Shown piece by piece: positions 57,036 through 64,000 of a stretch of 64,000 bases of DNA. Origin of the DNA: Zobellia laminariae (lineage in GTDB: Bacteria; Bacteroidota; Bacteroidia; Flavobacteriales; Flavobacteriaceae); NCBI RefSeq assembly GCF_009725995.1, contig NZ_RCNS01000003.1, forward strand, positions 1 through 64,000, written 5' to 3'. Each line of letters opens with the position of its first letter. Position 1 is the stretch's first letter. A model generated the notes under the pieces. It searched no databases and was not told the origin of the DNA. It worked only from the letters and a program-made list of their open reading frames with translations. Both the position numbers and the translations under genes were made by a program.

Positions 57036-57401
57036 TTAAGAGATAAAAGGAATAGTCATAAAGTTACTAGGTTTTTCGCCATTGCTAGCTCTCACCGCAT
57101 TTACTATAGGCATTACAAAAGCTACTATTCCTATAAAAATTAAGCTTAAGATACCAAGGCCAAAAAGTAATATGGCCGGTACACTCAGAATTGTAAATAG
57201 TAGTACTGTCAACTGAAAGTTTACAATAGTCTTACCGTGCTCATCCATTCCATTTACCGTGTCTTTTGTTGTGAGCCATAATAATAGCGGCACTATTAGA
57301 CCGCCAAAACCGGTAACATATGTCAAAAATTGCGACAGATGTGCAATTACCAATAATTGATTGTTTTGTTCAAGAGTTCTGTTGTGATTGATGATTTCCA
57401 T
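57036..57401 (-). CDS. DUF4870 (Tic20-like) membrane protein
   Basis: A 121-residue protein with about three transmembrane helices (LIVPLLLWLT, LTVLLFTILSVPAILLFGLG and LIFIGIVAFVMPIVNAVRA). The LSQFLTYVTGFGGLIVPLLLW and DEHGKTIVNFQLT patterns mark DUF4870, a widely spread family of unknown role. It converges on dnaN and shares its terminator. Confidence 0.88.
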   Translation of the reverse strand: MEIINHNRTLEQNNQLLVIAHLSQFLTYVTGFGGLIVPLLLWLTTKDTVNGMDEHGKTIVNFQLTVLLFTILSVPAILLFGLGILSLIFIGIVAFVMPIVNAVRASNGEKPSNFMTIPFIS

Positions 57402-57485
57402 TTTTTGATTGTTTTAGGGGGTTCTACAAATAAGACGACCGAAAACAAGAAATGTTACAATATTCATTAAATATTAAAACAAAAA

Positions 57486-57515
57486 AATCCCGCAAGAGCA
57501 ATGCCTTACGGGATT
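57486..57515 (-). terminator. Terminator of the coiled-coil protein gene
   Basis: AATCCCGCAAG (57486-57496) and CTTACGGGATT (57505-57515) form a stem with one mismatch, with an A run (57481-57487) giving T on the minus strand. It lies 23 bp beyond the stop. Confidence 0.75.
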
Positions 57516-57537
57516 ATATTATAATAAGTTTACTACC

Positions 57538-58017
57538 TTAAAGCTTACTCTGTAGCTTTATCAGTTTTTGCTTATTCTTGTTTATACTTGATTTCAGTTT
57601 ACCCAACTTCTTTTCAATTTTGGCAACCTCATTAGGAGAAAGTCTTCCCTTAATTTTATCAACCTCCATTTTATTCCTGATTTTGGCAACCTTACTTTCG
57701 TCTTTCTTCAATCCTTTTTCTACTGAGCTGATTTGACTAGCAAGCTTTTCGTGTTTCTTAGTCGCCTTATCAGCGGCTTTTTGCGCTTTTATGATTGCGT
57801 CTGCTTCTTTTTCAGCTGCTCTCGCTTCTTTTTCGGCTGCTTTTGCTTCTTTCTCAGTTACTTCAATTTGTTTTCTTAGCTCTTTAGCTTCTCTTTGAGC
57901 TATTTCTACTTGAGAAATTGAATCATTCTTAACCTCTTTGACCTCTCCCTCCTGTGCAAATGAAAAAGTTGCCGCTCCAAAAAGAATAACAGAAAATATT
58001 AATAAACGTTTCTTCAT
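57538..58017 (-). CDS. Secreted coiled-coil protein of unknown function
   Basis: A 159-residue protein with signal peptide (ending TFSFAQ) and an almost unbroken charged coiled coil: Glu/Lys/Ala heptads such as EAKAAEKEARAAEKEADAI (three near repeats of EKEA) and a Lys-rich C-terminal half with SPNEVAKIEKKLGKLKSSI. It probably forms a rod in the periplasm. Similar proteins are common in flavobacteria, but I know no function. Confidence 0.75.
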   Translation of the reverse strand: MKKRLLIFSVILFGAATFSFAQEGEVKEVKNDSISQVEIAQREAKELRKQIEVTEKEAKAAEKEARAAEKEADAIIKAQKAADKATKKHEKLASQISSVEKGLKKDESKVAKIRNKMEVDKIKGRLSPNEVAKIEKKLGKLKSSINKNKQKLIKLQSKL

Positions 58018-58106
58018 AATAATATATTTAAATAGTTAATGGAGGACGAAGTTACTTATTTTCTGTAATCCAAAAACATTCCGCTATTAAATTTTTGAAG
58101 CCTGTT

Positions 58107-58142
58107 TTTGAATTTCTGTCTACTTGTTTTTGCCTATTTTTG
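58107..58142 (+). promoter_or_regulatory. Promoter of mnmE
   Basis: TTTG (58107-58110), a 24-bp spacer and TATTTTTG (58135-58142) match the Bacteroidota consensus. It ends 13 bp before the start codon at 58156, which rules out the longer open frame from 58108. Confidence 0.55.
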
Positions 58143-58155
58143 CAAAAACTTTTCA

Positions 58156-59553
58156 ATGGTTCCTAACGACAATATTATAGCATTGGCAACCCCTTCAGGT
58201 GCTGGAGCAATTGCAGTAATCCGTATTTCAGGCGAGACTGCAATAGATGCCGCAGCCAATTTTTTTAAATCTTCCTACGGGAAAGATTTGAGAAAAAAGA
58301 AGAGCCATACTATTAGTTTAGGGCATATTGTAGAAGACAATAAGATATTAGATGAAGTTTTGGTCTCCGTTTTTAAGGGACCAAATTCCTATACCGGAGA
58401 GAATGTTGTTGAAATATCCTGTCATGGCTCGCCTTACATTCAGCAACAGATTATTCAGTTGTTTCTTAGGAACGGCTGTAGAACTGCAGATGCAGGAGAA
58501 TTTACCCTAAGAGCATTCTTGAACGGCAAAATGGACCTCAGCCAAGCCGAAGCCGTTGCTGACCTTATTGCCAGTGACAATGCCGCTAGCCATCAGATTG
58601 CCATACAACAGATGCGTGGCGGATTTAGCAATGAGATTAAAAACCTACGTGCAGAGCTTTTAAATTTTGCATCGCTCATTGAACTTGAACTCGATTTCTC
58701 TGAAGAAGATGTAGAATTTGCCGATCGCACACAGTTTAATGACCTTCTAACACGCATACAAAAAGTACTAAAAAGCCTAATAGATTCCTTTGCGGTAGGA
58801 AACGTTATAAAAAACGGAATTCCTGTTGCCATTGTTGGGGAACCTAATGTTGGGAAATCCACCTTGCTTAACGCTTTTCTTAACGAAGAACGTGCCTTAG
58901 TTTCGGACATAGCAGGTACCACGCGCGATACTATTGAAGATGAAATTGCTATTGGGGGAATCGGTTTTCGGTTTATAGATACGGCCGGTATCCGGGAAAC
59001 CCAAGATGTGGTGGAAGGCATGGGCATTAAACGAACTTTTGAGAAAATTGAACAATCTCAGGTAATCTTGCTCTTGGTAGATGGTTCTAAAATTTTAGCC
59101 AATAGCGATAAGCTAAAAAACATCACCATCGACTTTGAAAAAATAAAGAACAAAAATCCTTTAAAACCACTTCTTCTATTAGTAAATAAGGCCGATACCC
59201 TTTCCGAAGCTGATAAAGAGGTTATCGCCCAACACCTAGATGCTGTTAATTACCTTTCTGCCAAAACAGGTGAAGGTGTTGAGGAACTCAAAAACAGTTT
59301 GTTGCAATTTGTAAATACAGGAGCGCTTCGTAACAACGAAACTATTGTAACCAATTCACGCCACTACGATTCACTACTCAAAGCTCTGGAGGAAATTGAA
59401 AAAGTGCAATTTGGTATGGAAGAAGACCTCTCTAGCGATCTTATGGCTATTGATGTGCGAGAAGCACTATATCATTTAGGGGAAATAACAGGGCAAGTAA
59501 CTAATGATGAATTGTTGGGTAATATTTTTGCGAATTTTTGTATCGGGAAGTAG
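58156..59553 (+). CDS. mnmE: tRNA modification GTPase MnmE
   Basis: From Met at 58156 the product has about 465 residues. The N-terminal tetrahydrofolate-binding domain starts NDNIIALATPSGAGAIAVIRISG; the GTPase has GEPNVGKST (G1), DIAGTTRD (G2), DTAGIRE (G3) and NKAD (G4); and the C-terminus is the conserved FCIGK with the functional Cys. With MnmG it makes 5-carboxymethylaminomethyluridine at tRNA position 34. The upstream 16 codons of the open frame are promoter DNA. Confidence 0.96.
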   Translation: MVPNDNIIALATPSGAGAIAVIRISGETAIDAAANFFKSSYGKDLRKKKSHTISLGHIVEDNKILDEVLVSVFKGPNSYTGENVVEISCHGSPYIQQQIIQLFLRNGCRTADAGEFTLRAFLNGKMDLSQAEAVADLIASDNAASHQIAIQQMRGGFSNEIKNLRAELLNFASLIELELDFSEEDVEFADRTQFNDLLTRIQKVLKSLIDSFAVGNVIKNGIPVAIVGEPNVGKSTLLNAFLNEERALVSDIAGTTRDTIEDEIAIGGIGFRFIDTAGIRETQDVVEGMGIKRTFEKIEQSQVILLLVDGSKILANSDKLKNITIDFEKIKNKNPLKPLLLLVNKADTLSEADKEVIAQHLDAVNYLSAKTGEGVEELKNSLLQFVNTGALRNNETIVTNSRHYDSLLKALEEIEKVQFGMEEDLSSDLMAIDVREALYHLGEITGQVTNDELLGNIFANFCIGK

Positions 59554-59568
59554 ATTCTATTTTTGTTC

Positions 59569-59609
59569 AACTCTATCCTATCTACTTTATAAATTACAGA
59601 AATAGAGTT
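59569..59609 (+). terminator. Weak terminator after mnmE
   Basis: AACTCTAT (59569-59576) pairs with ATAGAGTT (59602-59609) over a 25-base loop, followed by a T run (59613-59620). The loop is long for a terminator. Confidence 0.35.
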
Positions 59610-59642
59610 TCATTTTTTTTACAAGATAAATACACTCTTCTC

Positions 59643-62039
59643 CTATCGCTTAAAATCTTTAATGGCCCGAACTCGAAATTTTCGGTGCGTTCCTGAGCTA
59701 TTATAGTGATATGAGGCATTACCATCGCTGAATTTTACAAGACGCGCTTGATGTTCATCAAATGGTGTAGCACTCCAATACAACTCATTTAGGAATTTAC
59801 CCTTGTTATCTGCACCTGGCCCAATAGTTTTATAAAGGCCCCGTAATTCATCTAGTTCGGGTAATCGCCATCCTTCACCTAATTGCTCGTGAATACTCAT
59901 AGCGTTTTTCCATGTCATTGGACCTTTGTCTTCTATATAAGCGATTTTCCCTATTTTATTAGATGGGTCAATAGTAAAAATAATACCGCCATTATAAGCA
60001 TCTCCAACGCTTAGTTCCAATTCAGCTACTGCATCGATCTCCTCAATATTTTCCGTTTTGACAATAGCATCGGAAACTACTTCTACTTTCTGAACCTCTG
60101 ACGGTGTAAATGATTGTTTTTGAGAATCCCCCAGGAATACGTAAGTTAAAATTCCAAAAATAGCAAGGGCTAGGACTAAGAGCCCGGAACGAACTTTTAC
60201 GTTCTTGTCCGTACCTATGTTCTTTTTAGCTTTATTATAAAATTGATTAACTGCATGAATAATTTTGACTAGGGAATCTTGTAAAACCTTAAAATACTTT
60301 TTAACCGCTCCTTTAAGTGCCAAAGTCCTTTCATTGAACTTCATATCCCATTGAGCCTCGCGTAATTTTTTTAGTAGTATAGTCCGTTTTTTCTCCTCTA
60401 CCGCCATTTGAGATTTTGGCTCTTTACTGTCCCATTTTTCTTCCAAAACAACTCTTTTGGCCTTTACATCTAATTTTTTATCTAACAGCTGCCTATATTT
60501 TGATAAGCTTTCTTTAGTAGCTGTTTTGAGTGATGTAAATCTTATGCCGAGTTTATTTTTCCATTCTGTCGCTTTAATGGCTTTGAGCACTGTTGGGCGT
60601 TTTTTCCGCTCTACTGCTATTTGTGTCTTTTGTTCTTCTGTATCCTCAACGTCTTTATTAATCTTTAACAGACGCTTACATTTTAAAACACTTTCTGTCG
60701 CAACTATTTTCAGCGAGGCTAATCTTTCGGTAAGCTTATTTTTCCATAGTGTTACATCAAAGTCCTTGAGCACTACAGACCGTTTGTTTCTCTCTGTCGC
60801 TATTTGGGTCTTGGGTTCTTTATTGCCCAACTTTTCTGTGTCAACTTTTAAAACATCTATCTCTGTTTTATTATCAAAGCAATAATTATATTTTGCAAGA
60901 TCAGTTTTTCTAGTGACTGTTTGCTCTACGACTACTGTTTCTTCTATTTCTTTTTCCGGTTGTGTCTCTCTAACTGGATTTATTATTTTAGCGCTTACTT
61001 TTTCCTCAACCACCAGTTGAACTCTTGGTTCTTCTATATTCCGCTTTCTTTCCGGAACAATGCTTCGGGCCTCTATCGTATTCTTGTTGCTGAATCGATA
61101 GTTATATTTAGCAAGACCATTTTTTCTATTAGGTATTCTTTTTGTCGTGACTGTTTCTCCAAATCCATTTTCCCAAGCTGCCTCTCTTGTAGATTTGGTT
61201 GCTTGCCCTTGTCTTTTCTTCCCTATTGCTATACGAGCTTTTATAAATTCTCTTTCACGGATTTCTTCTTGAACTATTGCCCTCTTGGCCTGGGCTTCTT
61301 TCTCAATTCTTCTTTGGTCTTCCGCTTTCTCTCTTAACCTTTTCTCCCTTAAAACTTGTTCTTGAACCTCTGCGGACTCGTCATCAGTTTTATTTTCTTC
61401 TTCAACACTCTCTTTTGTTTCTGCTTCTTCCTTGTTTTTTATCTCATTTTCCACTTTATGCTCAGCAACACTTTCTTGGAAGAAGTCAATTGCTATTTGC
61501 CCTTCGGTTATTGAACTTGACACCCTTTCTTCCTCTGTATTAACAGTCTTTTCTATAGTATTCTTTTGGGTCAAAGAATTTAGCAGACCCATAATATAAT
61601 AGGAAACTTGTGTAAAGATGATGTCTGTTGGGTTCCCGTCACTTATTGGATTTTCATTTTTGCGAAAAACCTGAAGTTCGTTAAAATTAAAATTGTAATG
61701 TTCAAAAGTGAAATTGACGTCCCAAGAGCATTCATCAAGAATTATAGGGATTATTACAGCCCTATCCGCTTTATATCGATTTATGAGCATTTTAAATTCA
61801 TCACTTTTGACAAATTCAGAATTCATAAAAGTATTGCTCAAAAAAATCGGAAACACATCTGTTTGGCCTAATCGAGATTCATTTGTTGATTTCCATTGCT
61901 CTATATCATCAACAGCAGCATCACTCCAAATAGCAATATTGAAGTTATTTTTTATGGATTGTAAATGGAGTAAGAAATACTTCAGCACATCTTTATCTTG
62001 GCCGGAATAAATCGCTAAGATATTTTTTGTTGAATTCAT
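59643..62039 (-). CDS. TIR-domain membrane protein with repeat coil and C-terminal DUF1566 domain
   Basis: A 798-residue protein. The first ~155 residues are a TIR-type domain: ILAIYSGQDKDVLKYFLLHL (box 1), IWSDAAVDDIEQWK, VFPIFLSNTFMNSEFVKSDEF (a possible catalytic Glu in SDEF). Then a highly charged coil (160-270) and several ~85-residue repeats (LAKYNYRF, then WKNKLTERLASLK and WKNKLGIRFTSLK, then KKRxxVLK). One transmembrane helix follows at about 615-634 (GLLVLALAIFGILTYVFLG), and the end (about 670-798) is a DUF1566 domain (GDAYNGGIIFTIDPSN, WRLPELDELRGLY, YWSATPFD). The orientation inferred is TIR in the cytosol and DUF1566 outside. TIR domains often cleave NAD in defence; here it may answer a signal sensed in the periplasm. 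Confidence 0.82.
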   Translation of the reverse strand: MNSTKNILAIYSGQDKDVLKYFLLHLQSIKNNFNIAIWSDAAVDDIEQWKSTNESRLGQTDVFPIFLSNTFMNSEFVKSDEFKMLINRYKADRAVIIPIILDECSWDVNFTFEHYNFNFNELQVFRKNENPISDGNPTDIIFTQVSYYIMGLLNSLTQKNTIEKTVNTEEERVSSSITEGQIAIDFFQESVAEHKVENEIKNKEEAETKESVEEENKTDDESAEVQEQVLREKRLREKAEDQRRIEKEAQAKRAIVQEEIREREFIKARIAIGKKRQGQATKSTREAAWENGFGETVTTKRIPNRKNGLAKYNYRFSNKNTIEARSIVPERKRNIEEPRVQLVVEEKVSAKIINPVRETQPEKEIEETVVVEQTVTRKTDLAKYNYCFDNKTEIDVLKVDTEKLGNKEPKTQIATERNKRSVVLKDFDVTLWKNKLTERLASLKIVATESVLKCKRLLKINKDVEDTEEQKTQIAVERKKRPTVLKAIKATEWKNKLGIRFTSLKTATKESLSKYRQLLDKKLDVKAKRVVLEEKWDSKEPKSQMAVEEKKRTILLKKLREAQWDMKFNERTLALKGAVKKYFKVLQDSLVKIIHAVNQFYNKAKKNIGTDKNVKVRSGLLVLALAIFGILTYVFLGDSQKQSFTPSEVQKVEVVSDAIVKTENIEEIDAVAELELSVGDAYNGGIIFTIDPSNKIGKIAYIEDKGPMTWKNAMSIHEQLGEGWRLPELDELRGLYKTIGPGADNKGKFLNELYWSATPFDEHQARLVKFSDGNASYHYNSSGTHRKFRVRAIKDFKR

Positions 62040-62846
62040 TTTTTAAAGAAGTAACTGTAAGTAAAATCTTGTCCTGGTTTAGGATAAAAATGACATCTAG
62101 CTTTAATTTGAGCGATAGCCATTTAAGCCGCTAAAAATAAGGATAATTTTTATCTAAAAGATACTACAAATGAATTATTTTACACTTTCTAAAAGTTTAG
62201 TAACGTGTAACATAAAGACCTTGCTGTAAAGACTTTGATTAATAGTAGTTTTCCCTATTTCTATTTCTTAGTACTGCTATAATCTAGCCGTTATTATCGT
62301 TTTTTATCAATATAAAACTAGTTATTTCTGTGAAAAACAGTTAAAATTATATGAACAGAATAAAATGGTCATAAGCCCGAGATAAAGATAATGCAACACA
62401 AATAATCTTCAGTCAAAGAATATTGAAGGACTTTAACATATCAATGTCCTAATCAGCTTAACTTGTGATTACAAAAACATCATCATTGTATAGTTTCCTT
62501 TTTGAGCATTCTATTCCTTCTTTTTCTCAAGGTTTTCGCCCTACTTCAAATTCCTAATAGTAGAATTTCAGAACTCAACTTCACCTGTTTCTATAGACTG
62601 AAGTCGGATACGGCTTTCTTGGAAGTTTTTATCAACCATATCCACAGTTAAGCGGTAATTTGTACACACTTGTATTTTTTTTGGGGTCTATACATTTAAT
62701 ATATTCCACTTGGTGATTGTCCTAATGAACTGTAGTGATATTACTTTAGCTAAAATGGATTACATATTATTATTCGCATACAAATGCCTAATATTTATAT
62801 AGTAACATTCACTAAGATGTAATATACCATTTGCAGCAATAACCAA
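62040..62846. other. Long intergenic region upstream of the TIR protein
   Basis: About 800 bp (890 bp to the chosen start of the next gene) of AT-rich DNA without a supported gene, RNA gene or repeat. It should carry the promoters of both divergent genes. Confidence 0.4.
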
Positions 62847-62933
62847 ATGATGACTATCCTTTTTGTAATCATTGTAGCTCTTAATAATACTTTTATTACA
62901 TATTTTTTGTTATTAAACTATTATAACCTTGCC

Positions 62934-63764
62934 ATGAAATACGTACTAGTTATATACTTCTTATGTCTACAAATAATGGTTGGGCAGCAATCACAAGAAA
63001 ACTCAACAAATAACTCCAAAACTTTAGAAGGTTTCTATGACTTGTCTGAAATGGAAATGCCAACTAAACTTTATCTGTTAGATAACAACCTGTTTCATTA
63101 CTATTCAATTTTTGGGAATGTAGATTTAGAAGTATATGGCACCTATAGCATAGAGGGCACTGAATTAAAATTACAGCCAAACAAAGAGTTAGTACAACCT
63201 TATATTTTATATGCAAGACACAATGACCAGTTAAAAGACTCCATATCCATTAATTATATAAGTCCTGAACATCACAGAGAAAAAATGTTTTTCAAGGTTG
63301 ATAAAAAATGGGTCACAAACCTTGAAATCACAGGTAGTTTTGAAGAAGTTTCAATTAAGTTCAAGAGTAAAGCCATAAAAGATATAAAGGTTAACCTAAC
63401 CGCTAGCCAGTTACGTGAAACGCCAGTTTTTAATACAGTAGAACTCTATTTTGGTAAAGTGTCTGAAGGCGATAATGAATTTATTATGGATAACAATCGT
63501 TTTTATTATATGAGAAAACGATTGGCTAAAACTCCATTATTATTAGAAGGAGATACTATTATTAGTGGAGGTGAAAAAAGAATACGAGAACCTTTGCACG
63601 AGTCTGATAAAGAAGCTATAACAAAGTACATCACAAAAGGAGGTATTTTCTCTGATACAACTATAAACCGCGGTAATGAGTTTTACAAAATCCACCTAAA
63701 AAAAGAAGATTCAAAACCTCTGCTATACGTATTGAAAAATGGAAAAATAAAGGAAGAATATTAA
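62934..63764 (+). CDS. Secreted protein of unknown function
   Basis: From Met at 62934 the product has about 276 residues and a signal peptide (MKYVLVIYFLCLQIMVGQQ). The longer open frame from 62847 would put 29 extra hydrophobic residues ahead of it and is less likely. The mature part is beta-rich and lacks a motif I recognise (LYLLDNNLFHYYSIFGNV and the LEVYGTYSIEGTELKL pattern recall small calycin-like or copper-resistance-like domains, weakly). It is 46 bp before another secreted protein gene. Confidence 0.7.
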   Translation: MKYVLVIYFLCLQIMVGQQSQENSTNNSKTLEGFYDLSEMEMPTKLYLLDNNLFHYYSIFGNVDLEVYGTYSIEGTELKLQPNKELVQPYILYARHNDQLKDSISINYISPEHHREKMFFKVDKKWVTNLEITGSFEEVSIKFKSKAIKDIKVNLTASQLRETPVFNTVELYFGKVSEGDNEFIMDNNRFYYMRKRLAKTPLLLEGDTIISGGEKRIREPLHESDKEAITKYITKGGIFSDTTINRGNEFYKIHLKKEDSKPLLYVLKNGKIKEEY

Positions 63765-63810
63765 CATATAAGCCTCTATTTTGGAAAATCTATTCTGAAG
63801 ACTATTACTA

Positions 63811-64000
63811 ATGAAATTAACTAAGCTACTTTTCTTCTCGATATACTTTATCGCACAATTTTTAGTGTTTGCTCAAGAGCCACCTACTCTTGAACCCAAA
63901 ATAGAAACAGCATATAATTTTGTAGAGAAAAAAGAATTATGGTCTACTTGTAATTCATTATTTACAGATATGACCATTTGGAACAATTATGATGAAGACG
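63811..64000 (+). CDS. Secreted protein, truncated by window end
   Basis: An open frame from ATG at 63811 to the window end with no stop. The product begins with a signal peptide (MKLTKLLFFSIYFIAQFLVFAQ) and continues EPPTLEPKIETAYNFVEKKE. It is the next gene after the unknown secreted protein, possibly in the same operon. Its function cannot be judged from about 60 residues. Confidence 0.7.
   Translation, partial: MKLTKLLFFSIYFIAQFLVFAQEPPTLEPKIETAYNFVEKKELWSTCNSLFTDMTIWNNYDED

Noticed and set aside
1..64000. tRNA or rRNA genes
   Set aside because: Reading the intergenic regions, I saw no cloverleaf with a TTCnAnC arm and no rRNA sequence; a dedicated scan was not possible.

Overview
The window is AT-rich DNA from a member of the Bacteroidota, almost certainly a marine Flavobacteriaceae. 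The evidence is: proteins with type IX secretion (T9SS) C-terminal sorting domains, many lipoproteins with short Cys-anchored signal peptides, SprB-type repeats, a sdhC-sdhA-sdhB order with a single-subunit cytochrome b, DUF4870, HbpS-like and FUSC proteins, and Bacteroidota-type promoter boxes (TAnnTTTG) in front of several genes.

Layout. (1) About 148-9270 is an accessory array of promoter-poor, same-strand genes. Each gene is flanked by short complementary ends (GTTRRRY-like at the left, RYYYAAC-like at the right) followed by a long imperfect hairpin, which is the architecture of integron gene cassettes with attC sites. Cassettes encode an unknown protein, a cupin, a frameshifted DUF4375-like protein, a class C beta-lactamase-like lipoprotein, another unknown, a secreted alpha/beta hydrolase, an epoxide hydrolase and a ParDE toxin-antitoxin pair. 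A gene-less 104-bp hairpin plus its own ~156-bp attC-like site recurs three times nearly intact and three times in decayed form. No integrase is in the window. (2) 9369-17060 is core: YgiQ, a B12-type radical SAM protein, and succinate dehydrogenase/fumarate reductase (sdhCAB). (3) 17508-27943: Dps, a GH16 glycosidase lipoprotein, an FnIII-type lipoprotein and a 2590-residue T9SS surface protein. (4) 28199-32404: a Crp-like regulator with a palindromic operator, an HbpS/GlcG-like secreted protein, a propeller-Dabb fusion and a TlpA-like lipoprotein, with two half attC-like remnants beside them. (5) 32468-35494: KdgK, a TerB-like pair and an outer-membrane barrel. (6) 35709-42070: an operon of a small lipoprotein, an M4 metalloprotease with T9SS tail, a second FnIII-type lipoprotein and a PQQ-like propeller lipoprotein. 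(7) 42315-47105: a TPR histidine kinase with LuxR-type regulator, and two paralogous stand-alone receivers flanking a decayed histidine kinase. (8) 47125-59553: FUSC transporter-like protein, CBS/DUF294 protein with DnaQ-like exonuclease, PurC, PhoH, SAM hydrolase, DnaN, DUF4870, a coiled-coil protein and MnmE. (9) 59643-64000: a TIR - repeat coil - transmembrane - DUF1566 protein and two unknown secreted proteins, the last cut by the window end.

How they work together: the most notable links are the cassette array with its repeated gene-less cassette; two paralogous modules in which a T9SS protein with a shared ~230-residue C-terminus is followed directly by a two-domain FnIII-type lipoprotein; a 46-bp element with a TACTGG-N4-CCAGTA palindrome shared by the promoter regions of the two-component/protease locus and the outer-membrane barrel gene; and the membrane-spanning TIR protein. 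All functional names come from reading motifs in the sequence; no database search was run.
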